A stretch of 64,000 bases of DNA, from assembly GCA_029974595.1 (NCBI GenBank), contig JARKRC010000005.1, positions 62,001 through 126,000 of the forward strand, read 5' to 3'. Every line of letters begins with the position of its first letter. Position 1 is the stretch's first letter. The notes under the pieces are model-generated. The model worked only from the letters and a program-made list of their open reading frames with translations. It searched no databases and was not told where the DNA came from. The translations under genes and the position numbers were made by a program. The stretch comes from Ereboglobus sp. (GTDB lineage Bacteria > Verrucomicrobiota > Verrucomicrobiia > Opitutales > Opitutaceae). This document shows, in pieces, positions 34,799 through 42,862 of the stretch.

Positions 34799-35293
34799 TT
34801 AGACAGATACAGTTCCTGTTCGAATGACGTCAACAAGAACTTTGAAGATGGGGTTTTCCACAAAGCGTTCATCGGAAACTGAGCTTAAAAGCTGCCTCAT
34901 CCGCTCAACATGCCTGATTTCGCCGAGTTGCTTTTTGCATTCTTTTGAGGCGGATGGTTTGACACCTGTTAACGAAAGAATTTCGCCTTCGATGCACGGT
35001 TCGCAAAGCAAGAGGGTGTATCCTTCGTGTGGTTTGGGTTGGTCGTTTCCATGTTTGATACGGTCTGCGTCCCACACCAAAAAACGAAGCTCGAACTCAA
35101 TATTCGTGGAGACTCGTTTGGCGCGAATTGTCATATCCTCATATGAGCCTCCATGACACGGCTGATGTGTGACTCGTACGTTTTCAGTCCGAAAACGCTC
35201 TTTGAGATATTTGATGAACAAGTCACCAACGCCTCCCTCACTATCTTCCACGCCGATAAAGACCGCTTTTATTGCTTTGCGTCGTTTCATCAT
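34799..35293 (-). CDS. RloB-like (AbiLii-type) protein, defence partner
   Basis: 164 residues. The N-terminus (KAVFIGVEDSEGGVGDLFIKYL) resembles the start of RloB-domain proteins, which have an acidic E..E motif before a helix, and the middle has FLVWDADR, matching the D-x-D acidic motif of Toprim-like folds. The ATG overlaps the stop of the ATPase gene by 4 bp, so the two are an operon and are expected to act together. RloA/RloB pairs correspond to the AbiL abortive-infection genes. Family assignment is by motif and context only. AT-rich compared with neighbours. Confidence 0.65.
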   Translation of the reverse strand: MMKRRKAIKAVFIGVEDSEGGVGDLFIKYLKERFRTENVRVTHQPCHGGSYEDMTIRAKRVSTNIEFELRFLVWDADRIKHGNDQPKPHEGYTLLLCEPCIEGEILSLTGVKPSASKECKKQLGEIRHVERMRQLLSSVSDERFVENPIFKVLVDVIRTGTVSV

Positions 35294-36501
35294 AAGCGAG
35301 GGATACCTCCAAGTTTTCCAGCGTGATACCAGCTCAGAAGATTTCGGTCTGCCTTGAAATCCTCCACCTCGGACGCCCGGTAAACGTCAGTAGCACCTTG
35401 GTCATTTTTTTCGGTTATATAGGCTTGGTCGTGCTCAATGTGGCGCAGAAGAAAATCGCTATGTGTAGCGAGGATGGTTTGCGACATTCCACCGGTCGAA
35501 ATAAACGCCTCCACCAATTTGGGCAACAAGTGCGGATGTATGCCTTCCTCAATTTCGTCGAGAATAAGAATGCCGGATTTTTCCGCCACCAAATACGCCT
35601 CTGAAAACAGATTCAGAACTTTACGAGTTCCCGACGATTCCAATCGAAAATGCAATACTAGATGCTTCCCATTTATACTGTGCACGATTGCAGGGAAATA
35701 ACCGATTCGGGCTGTTCCTGTATTTTTGTCCACAGATTGAACCTCTTGCGTTCCAATTGCAGTTGCGCCGATATCAGCCTGCTTAATAAAATCCGAAGCC
35801 GCTGTCAGAAGGTTTTTGTTGTCGTGCAACAGCTCTCCGATTCTGGCCCACGATAAAGTTATGCCGTCGTCAAACTCCGGTGTTATTTTATTAAGACCAT
35901 TGCGCGCATATTTATATATTCTCTGCGAAATATCATATGCTTTGGATTCCGTATCGGGACGTTTTCCAGATAGAACGATGGAACCCACCAGCGATGCGTT
36001 TGGACGCTGCGGGGTATTTTTCCAGTCATCTTCGGTGTCTTTAAACTCAAACTCTCCGCGATTGTTCAATGTGCGGTCAAAAAGCGTGCGAAATTGCGCG
36101 TAAGCGCCGGAGCGCATACTGAGCTTTTCTTTGGCGAGTTGCAGGTTTCGGTTAAGCGCCACCTCATATCGGAAGAGTTCTTCATGACCGTCGCAAAACT
36201 CAACAGCCAAAGAAGAAAAAATGCTGCGCTCCGCAGCAAATGGAACAATGTATTCGTGGGAGTCCCGATTTTTCTCGGCGGATTCCGAAATGAGCCAGGC
36301 GAGAAACGTGATTGCCTTGAGAACATTGGATTTGCCAGAGGCGTTCGCCCCAACGAAGACCGCCAATTTGGACACGACAGCACCGCTGGGAAGCATCTTG
36401 CTATATCCATGATTTCCAGCTTTTTCTGGCTTTGCCGTGAACTCGATGCGCACTGCTTTGTCGAAGGAACGAAAGTTTTCGATTTCAATGGCGTGTATCA
36501 T
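35290..36501 (-). CDS. AAA15-family ATPase (RloA/AbiLi-like)
   Basis: 403 residues. N-terminal IEIENFRSFDKAVRIEF is the standard opening of OLD/AAA15-type ATPases; Walker A is FVGANASGKSNVLKAI (about residues 50-65). The C-terminal half has the ABC-like signature region LESSGTRKVLNLF, Walker B SGILILDEIEEGIHPHLL and the H-loop TILATHSDFLLRH. No C-terminal Toprim domain is attached, in contrast to OLD and Gabija proteins; the Toprim-like partner is the separate small gene after it. A defence role is inferred from the pairing. Confidence 0.8.
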   Translation of the reverse strand: MIHAIEIENFRSFDKAVRIEFTAKPEKAGNHGYSKMLPSGAVVSKLAVFVGANASGKSNVLKAITFLAWLISESAEKNRDSHEYIVPFAAERSIFSSLAVEFCDGHEELFRYEVALNRNLQLAKEKLSMRSGAYAQFRTLFDRTLNNRGEFEFKDTEDDWKNTPQRPNASLVGSIVLSGKRPDTESKAYDISQRIYKYARNGLNKITPEFDDGITLSWARIGELLHDNKNLLTAASDFIKQADIGATAIGTQEVQSVDKNTGTARIGYFPAIVHSINGKHLVLHFRLESSGTRKVLNLFSEAYLVAEKSGILILDEIEEGIHPHLLPKLVEAFISTGGMSQTILATHSDFLLRHIEHDQAYITEKNDQGATDVYRASEVEDFKADRNLLSWYHAGKLGGIPRL

Positions 36502-36554
36502 TTATCCAAAAAAATGGATTTTTTGTTAATTTTCGCAAGCGGGAAGCGCTAGAG

Positions 36555-36594
36555 ACTTTGTAACTGTATGATTTTGATACGATTATTACGTCAA
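36555..36594 (-). promoter_or_regulatory. Candidate promoter of the defence pair
   Basis: On the minus strand TTGACG (36594-36589) stands 17 nt before a TCATAC hexamer, a good -35 with a weak -10, in an AT-rich 98-bp gap upstream of the ATPase start. The gap also separates the module from the end of btuD, so read-through from the cobalamin operon is an alternative source of transcription. Confidence 0.35.
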
Positions 36595-36599
36595 TTTTC

Positions 36600-37403
36600 T
36601 TAAACGATTTTCGGCAGCACCACCGGCATCCCGCTTTTCGGGTGTGAAAGCACTTCCAGGTTTTCGCCATAAACAGGCCGCAACACGTCTTCGCGCAGGA
36701 CTTCGCTGACGGTTCCGGTCATGCGCAGGCCGCCATTGGCCACGAGGGCGACGCTGTCGGCGCAGAGGGAGACGAGCGCGAGGTCGTGCAACGTCAGCAC
36801 GATGGCAAGACCGTCTTCATGGGCCAGCGTGCGGACGAGGGAGATGAGCTCGGCTTGATACTTTATGTCGAGGTAGGTCGCGGGTTCGTCGAGGAGCAGG
36901 ATTTTTGGCGTTTGCGCGAGCGCGCGGGCGAGGACGACGCGGCGCGCCTCGCCGCCCGAGAGCGTCGAGAGCACGCGGCCCGCAAGCGAGGTGATGCCCA
37001 TGCGCGCCATCGAGGCGTCGATGACCTGCCTGTCCTCGTGCGTCAGCGGCATGAACCAGCCGCGATGCGGGGCGCGTCCGAGCGAAACAGCCTCGGTGAC
37101 GGAGAGCGGCCATGCGGACGGCGTGACGCGTTGCGGCGCGAGCGCGATGGTGCGCGCAGTGGCGCGAGCGTGCCGGCCTCGCAGCGAAACGCCTTCGCAA
37201 CGCACGTCCCCGCCGAGCGCGGGGAGCAGGCCGCCAAGCGTGTGCAGGAGCGTGGTTTTGCCCGCGCCGTTTGGGCCGATGAGCGCAAGGACTTTGCCGG
37301 GTTGCACGTCGAGATTCACGCCGGAGAGCACTTCGCATTTGCCGTAGCCGCAGGCGAGGTTGCGCGCTTCGAGTATCGGATCGGGCGTCTTTTCTGCTTT
37401 CAT
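36600..37403 (-). CDS. btuD: Corrinoid ABC transporter ATP-binding protein (BtuD-like)
   Basis: 267 residues. Walker A LIGPNGAGKTTLLHTL, signature TLSGGEARRVVLARAL, Walker B ILLLDEPATYLDIKYQ, switch histidine LTLHDLALV. It belongs to the FecE/BtuD/HmuV type. It overlaps btuC by 4 bp and ends the leftward riboswitch-led operon, so corrinoid is the likely substrate rather than iron siderophore. The ATG at 37403 (MKAEKTPDPILEARNLACGY) is chosen over longer open frame. Confidence 0.9.
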   Translation of the reverse strand: MKAEKTPDPILEARNLACGYGKCEVLSGVNLDVQPGKVLALIGPNGAGKTTLLHTLGGLLPALGGDVRCEGVSLRGRHARATARTIALAPQRVTPSAWPLSVTEAVSLGRAPHRGWFMPLTHEDRQVIDASMARMGITSLAGRVLSTLSGGEARRVVLARALAQTPKILLLDEPATYLDIKYQAELISLVRTLAHEDGLAIVLTLHDLALVSLCADSVALVANGGLRMTGTVSEVLREDVLRPVYGENLEVLSHPKSGMPVVLPKIV

Positions 37404-38446
37404 GCCAGCCTCCTTCCGCGCGTTTTCAGGAGATACAGGAAAAACGGCCCGCCGAGCGCGGCTGTCACGATGCCCACCGGGATTTCGCCGGGCGAGAGGA
37501 TCGTGCGCGCAAAAGTGTCGGCGAGCACCAGGAGCATCGCGCCCAGCAATGCGCTCATGGGCATCAGGCGCGCGTGTCCCGCGCCGACGAGCCAGCGCGC
37601 GATGTGCGGCGCAATCAGGCCGACGAAGCCGATGATGCCGCTCACGGCGACCGCGGCCGCAACGGCGAGCCCCGCGGCGGCAACGAGGACGAGACGCGCC
37701 GCCCGAATCGGCAGTCCGAGGCTGCGCGCGGCATCGTCGCCGCCGAGAAGCGCGTCGAGCGGACGCGCCATCAGCCACAAGGCGCCCATGCCGGTCAGCA
37801 ACCACGGCAGCGCGGTTTGCACATGATGCCAGGAGCGGTTTGAAAAACCGCCGAGCAGCCAGCTGAAAACGTGAAACCACGGCTGCTCGCGCCAGATGAG
37901 CAGAAACGAAACCATCGCCGACAACATTGCGCCGAGCGCGGTGCCCGCGAGAAGCAGCGATGCGACCGACGCGCCGCCACCCGTTTCGGCGATGACATAA
38001 ACGATGGCGACCGTGGCGAGCGCCCCGGCAAACGCGCAAAGCGGCACCGGCCCGAAACCGAGCGCGCCCGCGCTTGCGCCGAAGGAAATGGCGAGCGTGG
38101 CGCCAAGCGCCGCGCCGCTTGACGCGCCGATGACGTGCGGATCGGCGAGCGGATTGCGAAACAGCCCTTGAAACGCCGCGCCCGCGGTCGCAAGCGCGCC
38201 GCCGACGAGCGCGGCAAGCAGCGTGCGCGGCAGGCGCAAATCCCAAACGATGGTGACATTGACCGCGTCGGCATCCGATGCGCGCAACACCGCGGAAACA
38301 AGCGCCTGCGGCTTTATGAAAACGGAGCCGAAGCCCATGCTGGCGGCCATCACAAGCACGAGCAGCACGGACGCGACCATGAGCAGGACGAGCGCGCGGT
38401 GCCGCCGCATGGAGTGGGAAAAAAATCCTGTGCGTGTTTGCGTCAT
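37400..38446 (-). CDS. btuC: Corrinoid ABC transporter permease (BtuC-like)
   Basis: 348 residues of the FecCD/BtuC family, with about ten membrane helices. Recognisable blocks: RLPRTLLAALVGGALATAGA, FRNPLADPHVIGASSGAALG, and the coupling-region GIIGFVGLIAPHIARWLVGA, followed by ALLGAMLLVLADTFAR and GEIPVGIVTAALGGPFFLYL. It forms the membrane channel with BtuD and receives substrate from BtuF, whose gene lies 6 bp upstream. Confidence 0.93.
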   Translation of the reverse strand: MTQTRTGFFSHSMRRHRALVLLMVASVLLVLVMAASMGFGSVFIKPQALVSAVLRASDADAVNVTIVWDLRLPRTLLAALVGGALATAGAAFQGLFRNPLADPHVIGASSGAALGATLAISFGASAGALGFGPVPLCAFAGALATVAIVYVIAETGGGASVASLLLAGTALGAMLSAMVSFLLIWREQPWFHVFSWLLGGFSNRSWHHVQTALPWLLTGMGALWLMARPLDALLGGDDAARSLGLPIRAARLVLVAAAGLAVAAAVAVSGIIGFVGLIAPHIARWLVGAGHARLMPMSALLGAMLLVLADTFARTILSPGEIPVGIVTAALGGPFFLYLLKTRGRRLA

Positions 38447-38452
38447 GGAATT

Positions 38453-39427
38453 TTAGCGCGTGGTTTGCGGATCGGGTGGCACGGGCGACTCGCCCGTGCC
38501 ACCCGATCCAAAATACTCCGGATACAGCGCCGCAGCCATCAGCTCCAGTCCTTCGACGAGGCGCGGGCCCGCGCGTGAGAGGAGATTGTCGGGCAAAAGG
38601 ATGACGCGGCCCGTGCGCACCGCCTCGATGTTCGCCCAGCCGGCGCGGCGCAACAGGCGTTCGCGCGAGAGCACGGGGTGCCCCGGCATGAGGCTGGGGC
38701 CGAGGATGACTTGCGGGTTGCGCGCGATGACAGCCTCGGCGCTGACGTGCGGATAGGCTTCGCGCATGTCCCCGAAAATGTTTTTGCCGCCGGAGAGCGC
38801 GATGAGCTGCCCGACAAAACCGCGCGGGCCGGCGCTCATGAGCGGCTCGTCAAACGTCTCCCAATAGACACGGACGCGCTTTTCATCCGGAATCTGCGCG
38901 ACGCGGGCGCGCACGGCTGCGACCCGCCGTTGCATGTTTGCGACCAGCGCGGCGGCCTCGGTTTCGCGGGCTGCGATGCGTCCGTGCAGGCGCACGGTAT
39001 TGTAGAGGCTGTCGAAATCGGTGATGGCGCTGGCGATGACAGGGATGCCGAGCGTTTCGAGCGCCTCGATGACGGGCTGCTGGCTTTTGTCCCCGGCGAC
39101 GACGAGGTCCGGTTTCAACGCGACGATGGCTTCGATGCTGATGGTGCGCGCCGCGAATCCGCCGATTTTCGGAAGCGCCGCCGCGGCCCCGGGATAATCG
39201 CAGAAACGCGTCACGCCGGCAATATGCGCGCCATTGCCGATGGCGAAAAGGATTTCGGTGTTGGATGGCGTGAGCGAGATGATGCGCTGCGGGCGCGCCT
39301 TGAGCGTCACGGCGCGGCCAAGACCGTCGGTGAGCGTGAGCGGAAATGCCCGGGCGCGCGTCGTGACACAGACGGTCGCGAGCACAAGCAGAACAAAAAT
39401 CCAATGGTGCAATAAACGAGGCGGCAT
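38453..39427 (-). CDS. btuF: Periplasmic corrinoid-binding protein (BtuF-like)
   Basis: 324 residues. Signal peptide (HHWIFVLLVLATVCVTTRARA), then the BtuF/TroA-type fold: RIISLTPSNTEILFAIGNG, ISIEAIVALKPDLVVAGDKS, a long central helix, and GKNIFGDMREAYPHVSAEAV followed by NPQVILGPSLMPGHP. It delivers corrinoid to BtuCD. The ATG at 39427 places the signal peptide at the N-terminus. The last about 19 residues (FGSGGTGESPVPPDPQTTR) are coded by a palindromic repeat, so the natural C-terminus has been altered by its insertion. Confidence 0.9.
   Translation of the reverse strand: MPPRLLHHWIFVLLVLATVCVTTRARAFPLTLTDGLGRAVTLKARPQRIISLTPSNTEILFAIGNGAHIAGVTRFCDYPGAAAALPKIGGFAARTISIEAIVALKPDLVVAGDKSQQPVIEALETLGIPVIASAITDFDSLYNTVRLHGRIAARETEAAALVANMQRRVAAVRARVAQIPDEKRVRVYWETFDEPLMSAGPRGFVGQLIALSGGKNIFGDMREAYPHVSAEAVIARNPQVILGPSLMPGHPVLSRERLLRRAGWANIEAVRTGRVILLPDNLLSRAGPRLVEGLELMAAALYPEYFGSGGTGESPVPPDPQTTR
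38469..38509. repeat. 41-bp perfect palindrome at the 3' end of btuF
   Basis: Two exact 20-nt inverted arms (38469-38488 and 38490-38509) around a single central C. The inner core GGGTGGCACGGGCGA matches the palindromic family found in cobN and the chelatase gene. It lies within the last codons of btuF and upstream of btuC in a tight operon, so it could form a strong RNA hairpin between the two cistrons. Confidence 0.9.
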
Positions 39428-39446
39428 GGCGGTTGTCGGGGTGTTT

Positions 39447-39983
39447 TTATTTGAGCCTGATTGCCTGGCCGACCGCGCACAGATGGACTTCGCCGGCGGC
39501 ATCGGCGGTAAGTTGCGCAAGGGTGCCGACGAGGTCGCGAAAGCGCCGCAAAACCGGCTGCATGGGAACGGGCGCCCAGCCGATTTCGTTGCTCACGATG
39601 ACGACGGGATAGGAGGCGGCCTGAAAATGCGCGAGCAGCTCCTCCCAGTCGGCGATGATCGAGGTGTCGTCGCGGTCGAGCCGGTCGGACGCCCAAAGCG
39701 TGAGGCAGTCGAGGATGACGCCGGACGGCGGCGGGTTGAGCGAGCCAAGGGCGGTGGCGATGTCCCGCGGCGCTTCGAGCACGCGCCATGCGGGGCGCTC
39801 GTTGCGATGGCGGCGGATGCGCTCCGCCATTTCGGGGTCGAGCGGCTCGCCGGAGGAGCCGCGCATGGGCGGGCGGCATGTGGCGACGAAAACGGTTTTT
39901 GGCCCCCACTTGGTGGCGAGCGCGACGGCGCGGCGGCTTTTGCCGCTGCGGACGGGGCCGGTGAAAAAGGTGATTTTTGCCAT
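39447..39983 (-). CDS. cobU: Adenosylcobinamide kinase / adenosylcobinamide-phosphate guanylyltransferase
   Basis: 178 residues, the bifunctional CobU/CobP enzyme that phosphorylates adenosylcobinamide and then adds GMP. P-loop FFTGPVRSGKSRRAVALA at the N-terminus (residues 6-23), an RHRNERPAWRVLEAP segment carrying the guanylylation-site region, VILDCLTLWASD, and VIVSNEIGWAPVP, then RRFRDLVGTLAQ. All conserved blocks and the usual length are present. It sits 19 bp upstream of btuF in the operon. Confidence 0.95.
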   Translation of the reverse strand: MAKITFFTGPVRSGKSRRAVALATKWGPKTVFVATCRPPMRGSSGEPLDPEMAERIRRHRNERPAWRVLEAPRDIATALGSLNPPPSGVILDCLTLWASDRLDRDDTSIIADWEELLAHFQAASYPVVIVSNEIGWAPVPMQPVLRRFRDLVGTLAQLTADAAGEVHLCAVGQAIRLK

Positions 39984-40013
39984 GGGATTTTGGGTGTGAA
40001 AACCGAGTTCGAT

Positions 40014-40994
40014 TCAGCGGGGAAACGGAAGCGGGAGAAAAACGAGGGCGGCGATCACGAGCGCGACCGCAAGCGCGAGCACGGCGTGGTTGAGGCGGAC
40101 GGCGCGGGTGATTTCGCCGGCGCCGATCGGGCGGGGATTCTCGCCGATCCAGGGCTTGTCGATGCGCTCGCCGTCATAGTCGTGCGGGCCGCCGAAGCGC
40201 GCGTCGAGCGCGCCGGCAAGCGCGGCTTCGGGATAGCCGGAATTGGGGCTGGCATGCGCGCTGCCGTAGCGGACGATGAAACGAAACGCGCGCGGGCTGC
40301 GGGCTGCGAGCGCAAGCAGGAGCGCGGTGACGCGGGCAGGGATGTAGTTCGCCGCGTCGTCAAGGCGCGCGGCGGTTTTGCCGAAAAATTCGTAACGGGC
40401 GTCGCGATGGCCGATCATCGAGTCGAGCGTGTTGACCATCTTGCAGGCCATCATCGCGGGGACGCCGCCGAGCGCATACCAGAAGAGCGGCGCGACAACG
40501 CCGTCGCTGAGATTTTCCGAAAGCGTTTCGAGGGCGGCGATGCGGATTTGCTGCGCGTCGAGTCGCGCGGTGTCGCGCCCGACGATGCGCGAAAGCTGCC
40601 GGCGCGCGGCGGCCAGGCGCGTCCCGTCGCTGTCGCGCGTGCCGTCGCCGAGCGCGCGAAAGACGGCGAGGCACTCGGCGGCAAGCGTGCGATGCGCGAG
40701 CGCGGTGAAAACGCCGAACGTCGCGATGACGATTGCGGCGGCATGCCAGCGGACCGCGAGCACGAGCAGCGCCCACCAAAGGAGCCATGTCGCGACGACG
40801 AGCGCGAGCGCGAGGATCGCGCCCTTGAGAAAACGCGCAAGCGATGAGCCCCGGTTGAGCAGGCGCTCGCCGGATGCGATGGCACGTCCGTAGCCGACAA
40901 TCGGATGCGGCAGCCAGCGCGGGTCGCCGAGCGCGAGGTCGAGGACGACGCCGGCGGCAAGCGGAAGAAGGGTGATGCAGAGTGCCGGATTAAT
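40014..40994 (-). CDS. cbiB: Adenosylcobinamide-phosphate synthase CbiB/CobD, no standard start codon
   Basis: About 326 residues, integral membrane. The N-terminal family block LDLALGDPRWLPHPIVGYGR is fully coded, followed by several hydrophobic helices, LSENLSDGVVAPLFWYALGG, and ARYEFFGKTAARLDDAANYIPAR, then the C-terminal GEIPRPIGAGEI-like GENPRPIGAGEITRAVRL. It attaches aminopropanol phosphate to cobyric acid. The frame is open back to an in-frame TAA that is the stop of the preceding gene, but it contains no ATG, GTG or TTG ahead of the conserved block. ATT codons at 41000 and 40994 are the only plausible sites; 40994 gives the N-terminus (M)NPALCITLL. The first GTG (40763) would delete conserved sequence. 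A base error in the assembly is also possible. Confidence 0.8.
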   Translation of the reverse strand: MNPALCITLLPLAAGVVLDLALGDPRWLPHPIVGYGRAIASGERLLNRGSSLARFLKGAILALALVVATWLLWWALLVLAVRWHAAAIVIATFGVFTALAHRTLAAECLAVFRALGDGTRDSDGTRLAAARRQLSRIVGRDTARLDAQQIRIAALETLSENLSDGVVAPLFWYALGGVPAMMACKMVNTLDSMIGHRDARYEFFGKTAARLDDAANYIPARVTALLLALAARSPRAFRFIVRYGSAHASPNSGYPEAALAGALDARFGGPHDYDGERIDKPWIGENPRPIGAGEITRAVRLNHAVLALAVALVIAALVFLPLPFPR

Positions 40995-41030
40995 GGTAAT
41001 GAAATGGCGCGGGAGTTTGTCTTGCGGCGC

Positions 41031-42047
41031 TTACGGCTGCCACGCGCGGAGCGCCTCGGCGAGACGTTGGTTTTGCCACGGGGTTTGCGTGGAGATGCGG
41101 ATGTGCCGCGGCGTGAGCCCCCGGAAATTCGAGGCGTCGCGGATGAGGATGCCGTGGGTGTCGACGAGATATTGCTTGAGCTCCCGCGAAGAGCCGCGCG
41201 CGAGGGTGACGAGAAAAAAATTGGCGGCGGTGGGCTGCGGAGCATAGCCGGGCAGCGCGGCGACAGCGCGGGAAAGGGCGCGGGTGCTGGACATCAGGCT
41301 GTCGAGCGGAAGCATGAACTCGCGCAAATGCGACAGATAGTATGCGCCCGCCTCGAGCGCGAGGGCGTTGACCGACCACGGCTGGAGATGCCGTGTGATT
41401 TGCGCGATAAACGACGACGACGAGACGATCGTGCCAAGGCGCAGGCCGGGAATGCCGAGCGTTTTGGTGAGCGAGTGGATGAGGATGAGGTTGTCGCGCG
41501 TGGCAGCGTCGGTGGCGCGAAGCTGCGGTTCGGGGCAAAATCCGGCGTAGGACTGGTCGATGACAAAGAGCGTCGCGGGGCGGGCGTCGATGAGGGCGAG
41601 GAGTTGTTCGCGAGGGAAAACTTCGCCCGTGGGATTGTTCGGCTCGCAAAGCCAGAGGATGTCGGCGGGCGGAACGTCGCCGGCCAGCGCGGCACGCGTG
41701 GTGAAATCGAGCGTGTGCCCGTGCATTCTCGCGGCGTCCTCGTATTCGGAAAACGTCGGCGTGGCGATGAGCGAGCGTTTGCGGCGGAAGGTTTGCGCGA
41801 CGAGATAGATGGCGGCGGTGGCTCCGGCGGTTACGAGTGTGTTTTCGGGAAGCACGCTGGTTGCCTCGGCAAAACGCGCAGCGAGGTCGCGCGCGCCGGC
41901 GTCGGGATAATGCGCCACCACGTCGATGCGCGTGCGCAGATAGCCGAGGAGCCCCGCGGGCGGGCCGTCGGGGCGGATGCTGGAACTGAAATCGTCGCGT
42001 ATTTCGCGCGACTGGAGCCGGGCGTCATCGCCGTGGCCGTATAACAT
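41031..42047 (-). CDS. Threonine-phosphate decarboxylase / CobC-type PLP aminotransferase
   Basis: 338 residues, fold-type I PLP enzyme of the histidinol-phosphate aminotransferase/CobD-CobC group. It opens with YGHGDDARLQSREIRDDFSS, typical of L-threonine-O-3-phosphate decarboxylase (HGG/HGD-N). It has WLCEPNNPTGEVFPREQL, VIDQSYAGF and the PLP lysine in IHSLTKTLGIPGLRLG. The product, (R)-1-amino-2-propanol phosphate, is used by the following cbiB. The ATG at 42047 is the first gene of the leftward operon, 165 bp after the riboswitch. Confidence 0.9.
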   Translation of the reverse strand: MLYGHGDDARLQSREIRDDFSSSIRPDGPPAGLLGYLRTRIDVVAHYPDAGARDLAARFAEATSVLPENTLVTAGATAAIYLVAQTFRRKRSLIATPTFSEYEDAARMHGHTLDFTTRAALAGDVPPADILWLCEPNNPTGEVFPREQLLALIDARPATLFVIDQSYAGFCPEPQLRATDAATRDNLILIHSLTKTLGIPGLRLGTIVSSSSFIAQITRHLQPWSVNALALEAGAYYLSHLREFMLPLDSLMSSTRALSRAVAALPGYAPQPTAANFFLVTLARGSSRELKQYLVDTHGILIRDASNFRGLTPRHIRISTQTPWQNQRLAEALRAWQP

Positions 42048-42211
42048 GATGGTTGTCTCTCCTGTTTGATGTAAGAGCAGGCAAATCCATCGCGCGGGCG
42101 GGCCGGATTGCGGCCGCTGGTTCGATGCACAACTGCTCCCACGCTTCATTTTTGCGATGAAGTTTTTCGTGATTGGCGCGCGCAAAAATTTCGCGCCAAA
42201 CGCGTGAGCGT

Positions 42212-42450
42212 CCCCGGCCGGATATTCGGACTCCGCATTTGTCGGGCCCGCCGCAAGGGACGGGCCGCCGCCTCGCCTTCTCCTTCGCCGGCGTGTGGAC
42301 GCCGACTGGATTTTTCGCGCGTGTGAGGTGCGAACCGAAGGTCTGGACTGATGCGTTACCGCAGCGCAACTGCAGCCGATTTTCACGGCTTTCCCCGTTG
42401 CCCGGGACTATGCTGCAAAGAACGGCAAAGGCTTGTGATTATCACCCCCG
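42212..42450 (-). promoter_or_regulatory. Cobalamin riboswitch B
   Basis: On the minus strand the B12 core reads GGGGAAAGCCGTGAAAATCG then GCTGCAGTTGCGCTGCGGTAACG (42400-42358 region), followed by CATCAGTCCAGAC, and the 3' segment CGGAGTCCGAATATCCGGCC (42238-42215). It aligns base by base with riboswitch A (14847-15066) in these blocks. It is placed upstream of the aminotransferase-cbiB-cobU-btuFCD operon, so high cobalamin should reduce expression of that whole operon. Not folded computationally. Confidence 0.9.
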
Positions 42451-42539
42451 CAAACGCAACGAAAAATTGCGCCAAATCCCGTGTCTCCCAAACCCAAACG
42501 AAATGCAGCCCGTTTATCCGCGCGATATTTGAGATGCTT

Positions 42540-42862
42540 GGTTAATTATGTTTCTTGCGGAACACGATGGCAGCACACCAAAAAATGAATAATTAATTTA
42601 ATTATACGATCAATGCCGGTAATCTTATTTTGTCCATGAAATTACCCGGAATAGTCGTATTTTGCGAATAAATATGCTTAAAAAGTCATCGTGTAATTAT
42701 TATACTATTGATTATTAATAAATTACGTAATTTAAGGCCTTGTTCCCAACAAAAAAAGCAAGAAATGCGCAGTAGAAGGCCATAATACGCTAGGTTAGGA
42801 TTCCCATAAATGGTATAGAAAGAGGCAGTCACACCTCACCTGCCACGTACGCACTTTGCTGC
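42540..42862. promoter_or_regulatory. AT-rich divergent promoter region
   Basis: A sharply AT-rich 320-bp stretch between the leftward riboswitch and the rightward cytochrome block, with no gene. It should contain both promoters. A 14-bp perfect palindrome AAATTACGTAATTT lies at 42720-42733, a possible operator. Runs such as TTGATTATTAATAA near 42707-42720 are reminiscent of, but do not match, an FNR/CRP box. Confidence 0.5.

Noticed and set aside
34799-36501. PARIS, Gabija or OLD system
   Set aside because: The ATPase lacks a fused Toprim domain, there is no helicase partner, and the small protein resembles RloB more than a DUF4435 protein. AbiL-type remains the better fit, but only profile searches can settle it.
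40014-40763. cbiB beginning at the GTG at 40763
   Set aside because: It would remove the LDLALGDPRWLPHP block conserved in CbiB and about 77 residues, though the frame upstream codes it perfectly.
42707-42733. FNR or CRP binding site before the cytochrome block
   Set aside because: The AT-rich palindrome does not match TTGAT-N4-ATCAA; it is noted only as a possible operator.
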